Translations under genes and position numbers: made by a program
Assembly (NCBI GenBank): GCA_002415785.1
Contig: DIAJ01000009.1
Location: 37,365-101,364, forward strand
Direction of reading: 5' to 3'
Source: Flavobacteriales bacterium UBA5081
GTDB lineage: Bacteria; Bacteroidota; Bacteroidia; Flavobacteriales_E; Vicingaceae
Length of the DNA stretch: 64,000 nucleotides
Shown here: positions 8,558 to 17,103 of the stretch, one piece after another
Layout of the letters: every line of letters begins with the position of its first letter
How positions within the stretch are numbered: position 1 is the stretch's first letter
Notes under the pieces: model-generated
The model's input: only the letters and a program-made list of their open reading frames with translations
Told to the model about the DNA's origin: nothing
Databases searched by the model: none

Positions 8558-9643
8558 TTAATGTTTGTTTGTAAAAGACATTACCCTATTCCAACGGTCT
8601 GCTAGTTTGTTTAAACTATAGACAGTTATAAAAATACACAAACCGGGGAAAATGCTTAGCCACCAGGCTTGATAGTTATTTCTCGCTTCTGCTAAGAGGT
8701 GCCCCCAACTGGCATGTTCTGATGATATTCCCAATCCTAAAAAGGAAAGTGATGACTCAATTAAGATTGCCGAAGCAAATCCAAAACACAAACTGACAAG
8801 TACAGGAGAAATGGCATTGGGTAAAATGTGCTTTAATAGAATTCTAACATTTGTAAAGCCCAAAGTCTGTGCGCTTTCTACAAAGTCTGTTTTTTTAAGT
8901 TTGAGCACTTCAGCTCTGAAGTACTTCGCCACTTTTGGCCATGCGTTAACTCCAATGATAAAACTCAACCAAAATAAATTGGGTGTAAACAAGGCTGAAA
9001 AAGCAATGACCAGAAAAAACAAAGGCAATGCATCCATAATTTCAATAAAGCGACTTAAGGTTAAATCTACCGGTAAATAAGTAAGTGCTCTTTGTTTTTC
9101 TTTTTTCTTAAGCCACTTATTTAAAACAATAAACAGTAATATAAATCCGAAGCTATAGATAAATAAGTGTATAATTTTTTCTAAAAGGCTAATAGTGGAA
9201 ATATCCCAAGGAATTAATGCAATAATAAAAATAAAATAAGTTAATATTAGTAAGGTTGATATTGTTATCCTCAATCGGCTCATTTTAATTGAGTGATCTC
9301 CATAATAGGCTGCTAAGCCTCCAATAATCAAACCAATCAAGGCAGCAAAAAACATAGAAATTGCACCTACAAAAAATGCAGTTCTGCTGCCGTATATCAA
9401 TTGTGTTAAAACATCTCTTCCCAGCTCATCGGTACCCAACCAATGATGGTGGAGTTTGGATTTAATATTTTGTTTCTCAAAAGGACTAACAGCGTTGGCA
9501 TTGTTTAAATCCATTTGATTTTCACTATAAGGAATCAAGTGATAAGCTTCATTACCGGCAATAAAAGGAGCAAGTAGTGCAATGAAAAGCATAAACACCA
9601 AAGTATATTCACTCCAGCTTATATTTTTGAAACCCCTTTTCAT
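8558..9643 (-). CDS. Peptide/dipeptide ABC transporter permease (OppC/DppC type)
   Basis: The 361-residue membrane protein contains a DppC-like start with HHHWLGTDELGRDVLTQLIYGSRTAFFVG and the inner-membrane permease EAA loop ESAQTLGFTNVRILLKHILPNAISPVLV. An extra hydrophobic stretch at about residues 125-185 makes it longer than the usual 280-300 residues. The C-terminal SSLSFLGLGISSEHASWGHLL is also diagnostic. Its ATG overlaps the stop of the upstream permease by four bases. It would pair with the neighbouring DppB-type protein in the membrane; the ATPase must be encoded elsewhere. Confidence 0.92.
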   Translation of the reverse strand: MKRGFKNISWSEYTLVFMLFIALLAPFIAGNEAYHLIPYSENQMDLNNANAVSPFEKQNIKSKLHHHWLGTDELGRDVLTQLIYGSRTAFFVGAISMFFAALIGLIIGGLAAYYGDHSIKMSRLRITISTLLILTYFIFIIALIPWDISTISLLEKIIHLFIYSFGFILLFIVLNKWLKKKEKQRALTYLPVDLTLSRFIEIMDALPLFFLVIAFSALFTPNLFWLSFIIGVNAWPKVAKYFRAEVLKLKKTDFVESAQTLGFTNVRILLKHILPNAISPVLVSLCFGFASAILIESSLSFLGLGISSEHASWGHLLAEARNNYQAWWLSIFPGLCIFITVYSLNKLADRWNRVMSFTNKH

Positions 9644-10956
9644 TTTTCGCTTAAGTTAAATCGTGGGTCTGCTTTTTGGTAGAGTATGTCTGCAATAAAA
9701 TTTCCCAAAAGAGAAAGAAAGGAAGCTAGTAATAATATGGTAAAAATTAATGGATAATCGCGGCTAAAAAAGGCTTCCAGACTAAGTCTGCCCATTCCCG
9801 GAATGGAAAATATAGTCTCAATAATAAAAGAACCTGAAATAACAGCAGGGAAAATGTTTCCAACTATGGTAATTAATGGAAGTAAAGCGTTTCGGAGTGC
9901 GTGCTTTATATAAAGTTGATTTGTGCTAACTCCTTTAGCTTTAGCTGCTATAAAGTAAGCTTTATCACTTTCTATCTTTAAACTGTTTCGCAACTGCTTA
10001 AAAATGTATGCAAATGAGCCATAAGTCCAGCAAACTAAAGGCAAAAATAGATGACTAATCCTTGTGTAGATAATGTCATAAAAACTGCTTTCAGCATGAA
10101 TTTCTCCCACTCCATAAGCAGGAAACCAAGCTAAATACTCTTGATTCGCAAAATAAATAATCAATAGTGTTCCCACCCAAAAAGTAGGAAGTGAATACAT
10201 TCCTAAAAATAAACTACTCATTATTCGATCAAATGATCCGCCAATGTCTTTCGCCGCTTTGAGTGCTGTTGGAATAGCGATGATAAAGGCCAATAAAATA
10301 GAAAGTAAACTTAAAAGTAATGTCCACTGAATGGATTGGGATATTTTAGTAGAAATTTCACGATCGTCTACATAAGAATATCCAAAGTTTCCGCTTAGCA
10401 AACCGCTAAGCCAAAGATGAAATTGATTATCGAATCCCTGCCAACTAAATGTGGGGATGTAATTGTAAATAAAGTTCTTTTGATTGTTATTTAGTTGGTT
10501 AATAGTTTTTTCAATTTTCTTATTATCAATGTTTAGTGAATTATATGTGTTTTCTATATCCTTGATACTAGTTGATTGGATGAATTTATTATAAGAGGAG
10601 GGGTGCTGTTTAAGTTCGCTTTTTAAAGTAGAATAGTAATTATGAACCGCCGACCAATTTCTACATTCGAAAGCAATATGAGTCAGATTACTTTTTGCCG
10701 GTTCCTGCCAAATTCTATGAATAGTGTCAGGGATTGTTTTACGATGAATAGTGAAGTAGAATAGGGCTTTATTGAATCCAAATTTATTAACTAAGTGTAA
10801 CTCTTCTTCTTGTAGCTGCTTGTTTTGTAATTCTTGTTCTTGGAGTTGGTTTAAAATTGGATTTCCGGGACTTAACTTGGTTAAAAAAAAGATGATTACA
10901 GCTATAAGCCATATAGTTGGGATAAAGAGTAATAATCTTTTAAAAAAATATGCCAT
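9640..10956 (-). CDS. Peptide/dipeptide ABC transporter permease (OppB/DppB type) with long insert
   Basis: The 438-residue protein begins with the first membrane helix of DppB-type permeases (FKRLLLFIPTIWLIAVIIFFLTKLSPGNP). After it comes a hydrophilic, Asn/Lys-rich insert of about 120 residues (roughly 35-165), before FHLWLSGLLSGNFGYSYVDDREISTKI and the membrane bundle. The EAA loop AAKAKGVSTNQLYIKHALRNALLPLITIVG and the ending FIADILYQKADPRFNLSEK are typical. Usual family length is 300-340 residues, so the insert explains the size. The start lies two bases after the binding-protein stop, and the end overlaps the next permease. Confidence 0.92.
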   Translation of the reverse strand: MAYFFKRLLLFIPTIWLIAVIIFFLTKLSPGNPILNQLQEQELQNKQLQEEELHLVNKFGFNKALFYFTIHRKTIPDTIHRIWQEPAKSNLTHIAFECRNWSAVHNYYSTLKSELKQHPSSYNKFIQSTSIKDIENTYNSLNIDNKKIEKTINQLNNNQKNFIYNYIPTFSWQGFDNQFHLWLSGLLSGNFGYSYVDDREISTKISQSIQWTLLLSLLSILLAFIIAIPTALKAAKDIGGSFDRIMSSLFLGMYSLPTFWVGTLLIIYFANQEYLAWFPAYGVGEIHAESSFYDIIYTRISHLFLPLVCWTYGSFAYIFKQLRNSLKIESDKAYFIAAKAKGVSTNQLYIKHALRNALLPLITIVGNIFPAVISGSFIIETIFSIPGMGRLSLEAFFSRDYPLIFTILLLASFLSLLGNFIADILYQKADPRFNLSEK

Positions 10957-10958
10957 AG

Positions 10959-12644
10959 TTATTTTTTGCTCAAAACCGGCGCCCAGTAATGCGGACGTGC
11001 TGAGGAAGGGTAAAAGTCTTGAATGCTTTTAGAAAAAACAAATGTTTCTTTTTCACTGTATAGAAAAATACATGGAAGATCATTATTTAATAACTCTTGA
11101 AAGGATTTGCTCGCCTTTGCATAGTCAGAAAGTTGATTGCTTCTATTCATTACATGAATTAAACTGTCGGCTGTTTCATTTTTATAATTAAAATAGTTTC
11201 TACCACCATTTGCTGCTGAGGAATGAAAACTACTGTTGTAATTCGGGGGTAACAAACTACTGGAAACAGCGGAATAAAATAGTTCTAGTTCGCCACTTTT
11301 AAGTTTTTGAAGATAAACACTCCATTCGTAAGCAGCTAAATTGATATTTATTCCAATTTTGGCGGCCTCTTCTTTTAATATTAACCCAAGTGCTTCTCTT
11401 TCTTTATTTCCGGCATTATAGGCGTATTCAATTTCAATTGGAGATTGATTAAACCATTTACTCTTGTTAAGTTCCTCTTTGGCTTTATTTAAGTCAAAGG
11501 GGATTGCTGAGATTTCATTGTTATATATTTTTTCTCTCCAGGGAGCTAAAGGACCGTTGGTTGGTTCAGCTAAGCCATAAAGTACTTTTTCAATAAAAAG
11601 CTCTTTGTTTAAACAATGTGCAATTGCTTTTCTAATATGAATGTCATTTAAAACGGGGTGATTTAAATTAAACCCCAAGCAATGATAACCCATTTTTTGA
11701 GCCGTTGCTAGCTTGAATTTACTTTTAAAGTTTTCATCCATTTTAAGTTGATTAAACTGTCTGGGACTAAGTTCACTCATTAAGTCTATTCGACCGTTTT
11801 TTAGACTAACTACTGCGGTGTTTTCATCATTAATTATTTCGTAATTGAGTTTAGGCGCATTTGCATTGAAAAAACTGTTCGTTTGTTTTAGGGCATCTCC
11901 CCACCAATTTTCTTTTTTATTTAATCGAATGTTTCTGCCTTCATTCCATTCTTCAATTTCATAAGATCCACTGCCTTTTATAAAGTTTTTGTTTTTAGCA
12001 AATTTTTGATCGTTTAAAGAACTTATAATTTCTTTTATTTCAGTTTTTTCGTAAATGGAATCACTTTTAATCTCAGGAATGGAGTAAGTCTTTAAAATTG
12101 CTTTAGGGTCGTAAACTTTATGATCCATTAGGTAAATAGAACCACAGTAAAAGTCAGCTTGCATTTGTGAGTTAGAGACGATAAAATGGAGTTTTCTAAA
12201 GTTAGTTGAATCGACGATTACATTATCTACAAACTCAAAAAAGCGAGATGTGAAAGAGTTAATTCCTTTTAGAAGATGAAGTTTGGTAGAAAACTGAACA
12301 TCTTCTGCTGTAATTGGTCTGCCATCATCAAACTTAGCTTCTTCTCGAATCTCAAAGCTAATCTTTAACGCGCTGTCGTTTATTACTGTTACAGTTCCTT
12401 TATCTTTAGCAATTATTCCAACAATTTCATTGCTTTTAAAGTCGATTCCAATGAGCGTTTGAAAAAGTTGCATGCTCAAATAATTAGAAAAGCCATCTCT
12501 AATGGTAATGGGATTAAGTCCTGAAGCATCTTCAGATTGCCTAATGTTAACGGTAGAAGATTGAGATTTCGGTTTATTTGGCGTACAAGCTAATAAAAGT
12601 AGTACAATAAGAAGGACAAATAAACGATGAGTATTGAAATACAT
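10959..12644 (-). CDS. Peptide-binding lipoprotein, solute-binding family 5
   Basis: The 561-residue protein starts MYFNTHRLFVLLIVLLLLACTPNKPKSQ, a lipoprotein signal with lipobox LLAC. The family 5 (OppA/DppA) pattern follows: IRQSEDASGLNPITIRDGFSNYLSMQLFQTL, DDGRPITAEDVQFS, IHIRKAIAHCLNKELFIEKVLYGLAEPTNGPLAPW, and a C-terminal lobe with NDLPCIFLYSEKETFVF. It captures peptides at the membrane and hands them to the two permeases encoded directly downstream. It is the first gene of a four-gene minus-strand operon (binding protein, DppB, DppC, GNAT). Confidence 0.92.
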   Translation of the reverse strand: MYFNTHRLFVLLIVLLLLACTPNKPKSQSSTVNIRQSEDASGLNPITIRDGFSNYLSMQLFQTLIGIDFKSNEIVGIIAKDKGTVTVINDSALKISFEIREEAKFDDGRPITAEDVQFSTKLHLLKGINSFTSRFFEFVDNVIVDSTNFRKLHFIVSNSQMQADFYCGSIYLMDHKVYDPKAILKTYSIPEIKSDSIYEKTEIKEIISSLNDQKFAKNKNFIKGSGSYEIEEWNEGRNIRLNKKENWWGDALKQTNSFFNANAPKLNYEIINDENTAVVSLKNGRIDLMSELSPRQFNQLKMDENFKSKFKLATAQKMGYHCLGFNLNHPVLNDIHIRKAIAHCLNKELFIEKVLYGLAEPTNGPLAPWREKIYNNEISAIPFDLNKAKEELNKSKWFNQSPIEIEYAYNAGNKEREALGLILKEEAAKIGININLAAYEWSVYLQKLKSGELELFYSAVSSSLLPPNYNSSFHSSAANGGRNYFNYKNETADSLIHVMNRSNQLSDYAKASKSFQELLNNDLPCIFLYSEKETFVFSKSIQDFYPSSARPHYWAPVLSKK

Positions 12645-12791
12645 GAGTTTATGCCTTGGTTTGAGTTTATATAAATCAGTTTTAAAAGTAGTGATTTGTT
12701 TGAAGAAAGTAATGACAATTTTTTAATACACTTTTTCAGGAAAAAGGACATTTTTTATAGATGAAATTAATTCAAAAAATGAAAATATACT

Positions 12792-12799
12792 TATATTTG
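12792..12799 (+). promoter_or_regulatory. -7 box of the tRNA-His gene
   Basis: TATATTTG matches TAnnTTTG exactly and ends 26 bases before the mature tRNA, leaving room for a short leader. No canonical TTG is visible at -33. Confidence 0.6.
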
Positions 12800-12825
12800 C
12801 AGCCGCTAAAATAGAAGCGTTATAT

Positions 12826-12900
12826 GGTGGTTGTAGCTCAGCTGGTTAGAGCGCCTGATTGTGGTTCAGGAGGTCGTCGGTTCGAAACCGATCTTCCACC
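12826..12900 (+). tRNA. tRNA-His (anticodon GTG)
   Basis: A cloverleaf can be drawn: position -1 G at 12826, D arm GCTC...GAGC, anticodon stem CCTGA/TCAGG around loop TTGTGGT with GTG at 12861-12863, and T arm GTCGG-TTCGAAA-CCGAT. The 3' acceptor strand is CTTCCAC plus C73. The extra 5' G opposite C73 is the hallmark of tRNA-His. The CCA end is not encoded. In the acceptor stem GTGGTTG faces CTTCCAC, so two internal U-U oppositions are seen at positions 5 and 6. Confidence 0.93.
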
Positions 12901-12911
12901 CTTAAAAAATG

Positions 12912-12940
12912 AAAGCCTCGCAGAAATGCGAGGCTTTTTT
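12912..12940. terminator. Terminator between tRNA-His and pirin gene
   Basis: AAAGCCTCGC, loop AGAAAT, GCGAGGCTTT followed by more T: a 10-bp perfect stem with T-tract, directly after the tRNA. An A-run upstream lets it serve the convergent pirin gene as well. Confidence 0.9.
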
Positions 12941-12981
12941 ATGAGAAAGTATTTTACACTATTAAAGTTGAAACCTTATTG

Positions 12982-13698
12982 CTAGTTTATCTCCATCGGA
13001 ACTTCCATCAGCAGCACTTTCGCAGCAGTTATAGCTTTTAATTCAATTTGGTCAGTCTCCCATATTCCCATACCATCACGTTTGTTAAGCATTTCTCCGT
13101 TTATCTCCACTTTGCCATCAAGAACAAATAGATAAACTCCAGTCTCAGAATTGTGAAGCGAATAGTACTCAACTTTCTCTTCGTCAAACTCACCCATAGA
13201 AAACCAAGCATCTTGATGAATCCAAACTCCTTGATCTTCTTTGTTAGGAGATAAAATTTGGTAAAAGCTGTTTTTCTCGGCTACATCTCGAATAGAAATT
13301 TGGTCGTAACGAGGAGAAACATTTTTTTCCTTAGGGAAAATCCAGATTTGCAAGAACTTTACTTCTTTCTCATTGCTTTTATTGTATTCGCTATGAACAA
13401 CGCCTGTACCCGCGCTCATCACTTGAATATCTCCTTCTCGAATCACCTTTTTGTTTCCCATGCTGTCTTCATGTTCCAAGTCTCCGGCAAGAGGAATTGA
13501 AACAATTTCCATGTTTTCATGTGGGTGCTTTCCAAATCCTGCTCCGGCAGCCACTCGATCGTCATTTAGCACTCGAAGTACTCCAAAGTGCATTCTTTCG
13601 GGATTGTAATAGTTAGCAAACGAAAAAGTATGATGACTGTCTAACCAACCATGGTTTGCATGACCGCGGCTATTTGCTCTGTGAATTATTTTCTTCAT
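12982..13698 (-). CDS. Pirin family protein (YhhW/quercetin dioxygenase-like)
   Basis: The 238-residue bicupin has the pirin signature HHTFSFANYYNPERMHFGVLRVLNDDRV near the N-terminus, with metal ligands in GFGKHPHENMEIVSIPLAGDLEHEDSMG (two His and a Glu) and a fourth His in GTGVVHSEYN. The second cupin, from about residue 140, lacks these ligands, as is usual. Relatives include E. coli YhhW, which acts on quercetin in vitro; the real substrate is generally unknown. It stands alone, between a terminator on each side. Confidence 0.92.
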   Translation of the reverse strand: MKKIIHRANSRGHANHGWLDSHHTFSFANYYNPERMHFGVLRVLNDDRVAAGAGFGKHPHENMEIVSIPLAGDLEHEDSMGNKKVIREGDIQVMSAGTGVVHSEYNKSNEKEVKFLQIWIFPKEKNVSPRYDQISIRDVAEKNSFYQILSPNKEDQGVWIHQDAWFSMGEFDEEKVEYYSLHNSETGVYLFVLDGKVEINGEMLNKRDGMGIWETDQIELKAITAAKVLLMEVPMEIN

Positions 13699-13775
13699 TT
13701 TGTTGAATTACTAGTGGTTTATTATCAATCGTTTTATAGATACTTGTATCAACATTTAATTTGCAAATATGTTCA

Positions 13776-13807
13776 AAAAAAATGCTCGTTAAAGAACGAG
13801 CATTTTT
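13776..13807. terminator. Terminator after the serine palmitoyltransferase-like gene
   Basis: AAAAAATGCTCGTT, loop AAAG, AACGAGCATTTTT. On the minus strand the stem is followed by a seven-base T-run, so it should end transcription of the gene that stops at 13833. Confidence 0.88.
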
Positions 13808-13832
13808 ACAGAAAGCATTAATTGGTTATGTA

Positions 13833-15077
13833 TTATACCGCTGCAATCTCGTCTGATTTGTATTCTCCGGCTTCTAACTTGCCTTTCACTTTTTTAAAGG
13901 TATCAATTGTATATTGAACATCTTCTAAAGTATGCATTGCAGTTGGAATCAATCGAAGAATAATCATTCCTTTTGGAATTACCGGATAAACAACAATAGA
14001 GCAGAAGAGGTCATGGTTTTCTCTTAAGTCTAAAGTTAAGTTAGTGGCTTCCCCTAAACCTCCTTGAAGAACAACGGGAGTAACTTGAGTATTGGTTGTT
14101 CCAATATTAAAGCCTGCTTCTTTTAGTCCACTTTGAAGTGCATTGGCAATTGTCCAAAGTTTCTCTCTTAATTCGGGCATTGTGCGAATTAACTTTAGTC
14201 GTTTTCGCGCTCCAATTACTAAAGGCATTGGAAGAGATTTTGCAAAAATTTGCGAGCGCATATTGTAACGCAAATAGTTGATTAAGTTTTCGTCGCCTGC
14301 AATAAAAGCTCCTATGCTGGCGAAAGATTTAGCAAAAGTTCCAAAGTAAACATCAATTTCATCCTGTACACCTTGAGCTTCCCCTGTACCTGCTCCTGTT
14401 TCGCCCATAGTACCAATGCCGTGAGCATCATCCACAAATAATCTGAAATTGTATTTCTTTTTAAGTGCAGCAATTTCTTTTAGCTTACCTTGGTTTCCTG
14501 ACATGCCAAAAACACCTTCGGTAATTACTAGAATGGCACCATTTTGCTCTTCGGCTAATTTAGTAGCTCGTTCTAATTGCTTTTCAAGCTTTTCAATGTT
14601 GTTGTGCTGGTAAACGTAACGCTTCCCTTGATGCAAGCGAACTCCATCTAAAATACAAGCGTGACATTCAGCGTCGTAAACGACTACGTCATTTCGATCT
14701 ACTAAAGCATCAATAGCAGACATACACCCCTGATAGCCAAAGTTTAATAAGATAGCATCTTGCTTTTGAACAAAGTCCGCTAATTCTCTTTCTAACTTTT
14801 CATGATGCTTAGTGTTTCCCGACATCATTCTTGCTCCCATAGGATAAGCAAGGCCCCATTTTTTGGCTGCTTTTGCATCTGTTTTTCTAACTTCAGGATG
14901 ATTACCCAAGCCTAAATAATTGTTCAGACTCCATTGTAATACTTCCTTCCCTCTAAACGTCATTCGGTTGGCCATTTCCCCTTCCAATTTTGGAAAAGTA
15001 AAGTAACCGTGACTTTCTTTAGCATGCTGTCCGAGTGGTCCCGGATTAGCTTCGATTTTATCGAATAAATCTTTCAT
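13833..15077 (-). CDS. spt: Probable serine palmitoyltransferase (PLP-dependent alpha-oxoamine synthase)
   Basis: The 414-residue protein belongs to the alpha-oxoamine synthase group (SPT, KBL, BioF). Visible motifs are SLNNYLGLGNHPEV, GARMMSGNTKHHEKLERELADF, the PLP-phosphate region LNFGYQGCMSAIDAL, ECHACILDGVRLHQGK, the Asp/His pair FVDDAHGIGTMGETGAGT, and the Schiff-base Lys in YFGTFAKSFASIGAFIAG. In Bacteroidota this length and the opening MKDLFDKIEANPGPLGQHAKESHGYF-type N-terminus fit serine palmitoyltransferase, the first step of sphingolipid synthesis. A 2-amino-3-ketobutyrate CoA ligase is the alternative, but no threonine dehydrogenase is adjacent. Confidence 0.85.
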   Translation of the reverse strand: MKDLFDKIEANPGPLGQHAKESHGYFTFPKLEGEMANRMTFRGKEVLQWSLNNYLGLGNHPEVRKTDAKAAKKWGLAYPMGARMMSGNTKHHEKLERELADFVQKQDAILLNFGYQGCMSAIDALVDRNDVVVYDAECHACILDGVRLHQGKRYVYQHNNIEKLEKQLERATKLAEEQNGAILVITEGVFGMSGNQGKLKEIAALKKKYNFRLFVDDAHGIGTMGETGAGTGEAQGVQDEIDVYFGTFAKSFASIGAFIAGDENLINYLRYNMRSQIFAKSLPMPLVIGARKRLKLIRTMPELREKLWTIANALQSGLKEAGFNIGTTNTQVTPVVLQGGLGEATNLTLDLRENHDLFCSIVVYPVIPKGMIILRLIPTAMHTLEDVQYTIDTFKKVKGKLEAGEYKSDEIAAV

Positions 15078-15187
15078 TTGCGAAAAATTGAATTTTTAAT
15101 GGTCATGTGCTTTAACACAATTACTACATTTTTTAATGTAGCATTTTATTTTTTTCTTCTAAATTTTGCACTCATTTTAAACAGGGG

Positions 15188-15218
15188 CAAAGGTAACTTT
15201 TTCTTGCCTCTTTACAAA
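15188..15218 (-). promoter_or_regulatory. Promoter of the serine palmitoyltransferase-like gene
   Basis: On the minus strand TTTG (15218-15215), a 19-base spacer and TACCTTTG (15195-15188) match the Bacteroidota promoter pattern. The leader would be about 105 bases and contains a 7-bp hairpin, CTACATT/AATGTAG at 15125-15142. Confidence 0.65.
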
Positions 15219-15277
15219 TTGAGCTATAAAGTAGAAATTCACAATTTTAACTTGATAAGTTTCAATTTAAGGGTGAC

Positions 15278-16966
15278 TTACTTACTCTTTTGTATCCTTT
15301 GAATAAGCAAAGCAAAGAAAATAACAATGGCGGGTGCTATTAAATTATACCACAAATAGCCAATGTCGATAATCTCTAATCGGTTGAGTGTATAAAGTGC
15401 CACAATTATAAGCTGTGCAATTACTGCTGCTATAAATACGGCATTTCCTTTAACGTATTTAAAGAAGAAAGCGACTAAGAAAATTCCCAAAATGGTTCCG
15501 TAGAAAAGAGAGCCTAAAATGTTAACTGCCTCAATCAAGTTGTCGAATAAACTAGCCATAGCGGCAAAAGCAATGGCAAATAATCCAAAAAGTAGTGTGA
15601 ATAACTTTGATCTCTGCAAATAGTGCTTTTCATTGCCGTCTTTCTTGAGGTTACGTTTGTAAACATCAACAGTGGTAGTGGAAGCAAGTGCATTTAGCTC
15701 AGCAGATGTGGAAGACATGGCGGCAGAAAAAATTACAGCCAAAAGCAAACCTACAATTCCTACCGGCAGGTAATTTATAACGAATGTGATAAAAATATAA
15801 TCATCGTCTTGAGTTTCTGCTTTTGGATTAGCTTTTTGGATTAACTTCTTACTTTCAGTGATAAGTGCTTTTTCTTCAAGGTGTAAAGCGTTTATTTCAT
15901 TTTTTAGTTCTTGGCTTTCCTGATTCTTAAAGCGTTCAATTAAGACTTGTTTTTCTTCAAATACAGCTGCTTGTTTTGCTTCCAGATTATTGTATTGCTC
16001 AGCGTACTCCGATGCTTTTACCTGATCTACATTGGCTTGATTAAAGTGCAGAGGAGGCATTACAAATTGATAGAACAAGAAGACTAAAACTCCAACAAAA
16101 AGTATAAAAAACTGCATGGGGATTTTTAACAATCCATTGAACATTAATCCCAGTCTGCTTTCCTTTACTGAGCTGCCACTTAAGTATCGTTGAACCTGAG
16201 ATTGATCTGTTCCAAAATAACTCAGCTGTAAAAACAATCCTCCAATTATTCCCGACCAAATATTGTAGCGACTTCCGGGGTTAAACTCCCAGTCAATCAC
16301 TTGCATTTTGTCCATTACTCCGGCCAATTCAATTCCTTTATTAAAACTTAAATTATCTGTTAAGTAGGCAATTAAAAACCCACAGGCGATAAACATTCCG
16401 GCAAAAATGACTGCCATTTGCTGTTTGTGTGTTTGACTCACAGCTTTGGTGCCGCCTGAAACGGTGTAAATAATTACTAGAACTCCAATAAATATTATGG
16501 TAAAGTTTAAAGACCAGCCAATAATTTGTGAAAGAATTATTGCAGGAGCATAAATTGTAATTCCGGCAGCCAAGCCTCTTTGTAAAAGAAAAAGGGAAGC
16601 AGTGAGTAAACGCGTTTTGTTATCGAAACGAGACTCTAAAAACTCATAAGCAGTGTATACTTTTAATTTATAATAGAGGGGGATGAATACTGTGGAAATA
16701 ATAATCATTGCCAAGGGCAAGCCAAAGTAAAACTGAACAAAGCCCATGCCTTCCATGTAAGCTTGACCGGGTGTAGATAAGAAAGTAATGGCAGATGCTT
16801 GAGTAGCCATTACTGATAAGCCTATTGTCCACCAGTTAGACTCTTTACCACCAAGTAAATACCCCTCTATGTTTTTACTTCCTCTGCTTTTCCATACGCC
16901 ATAAGCCACAATGAAAAACAAAGTACCCAGCATAACCGTCCAATCTATCCAACCAAATTCCTTCAT
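15278..16966 (-). CDS. Sodium:solute symporter (SSS family) with an internal coiled-coil insert
   Basis: The 562-residue protein has about 13 hydrophobic helices. SSS features include ESNWWTIGLSVMATQASAITFLSTPGQAYMEGMGF, GGTKAVSQTHKQQM and FSAAMSSTSAELNALASTTTVDVYKR. The substrate is unknown. Between helices, about residues 325-400 form a charged, helical, Glu/Lys/Gln-rich insert (EYAEQYNNLEAKQAAVFEEK and onward), which is unusual for the family. The ATG at 16966 is preferred to the TTG eight codons earlier because it overlaps the stop of a 46-residue membrane-protein gene as ATGA. Confidence 0.9.
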   Translation of the reverse strand: MKEFGWIDWTVMLGTLFFIVAYGVWKSRGSKNIEGYLLGGKESNWWTIGLSVMATQASAITFLSTPGQAYMEGMGFVQFYFGLPLAMIIISTVFIPLYYKLKVYTAYEFLESRFDNKTRLLTASLFLLQRGLAAGITIYAPAIILSQIIGWSLNFTIIFIGVLVIIYTVSGGTKAVSQTHKQQMAVIFAGMFIACGFLIAYLTDNLSFNKGIELAGVMDKMQVIDWEFNPGSRYNIWSGIIGGLFLQLSYFGTDQSQVQRYLSGSSVKESRLGLMFNGLLKIPMQFFILFVGVLVFLFYQFVMPPLHFNQANVDQVKASEYAEQYNNLEAKQAAVFEEKQVLIERFKNQESQELKNEINALHLEEKALITESKKLIQKANPKAETQDDDYIFITFVINYLPVGIVGLLLAVIFSAAMSSTSAELNALASTTTVDVYKRNLKKDGNEKHYLQRSKLFTLLFGLFAIAFAAMASLFDNLIEAVNILGSLFYGTILGIFLVAFFFKYVKGNAVFIAAVIAQLIIVALYTLNRLEIIDIGYLWYNLIAPAIVIFFALLIQRIQKSK

Positions 16967-17103
16967 CCGTGATAGCTGTTTGTAATCCAAATGAAAAATG
17001 CAATCAAGGCTAGCTCAAAGAGCAAAATAAAGATGTAAAGCCCACTCCACTTTTTAAAAAAAGGAGGTTTGTCATTGATTATTTCATCCGAATTATTTTC
17101 CAT
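16963..17103 (-). CDS. 46-residue single-span membrane protein preceding the symporter
   Basis: An ATG at 17103 opens a 46-codon frame: MENNSDEIINDKPPFFKKW, then one hydrophobic helix of about 20 residues (residues 21-40), then TNSYHG. Its start overlaps the last 11 bases of the deacetylase gene and its stop overlaps the symporter ATG by four bases, so the three genes look translationally coupled. The charged-then-hydrophobic layout suggests an N-in membrane anchor. Small accessory subunits are known for some SSS transporters (for example YhdT with PanF), but I do not claim homology. Confidence 0.65.
   Translation of the reverse strand: MENNSDEIINDKPPFFKKWSGLYIFILLFELALIAFFIWITNSYHG

Noticed and set aside
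15078..15302. Plus-strand 74-codon frame in front of the symporter end
   Set aside because: It is AT-rich and low in complexity, covers the minus-strand promoter and leader of the serine palmitoyltransferase-like gene, and has no recognisable protein features.
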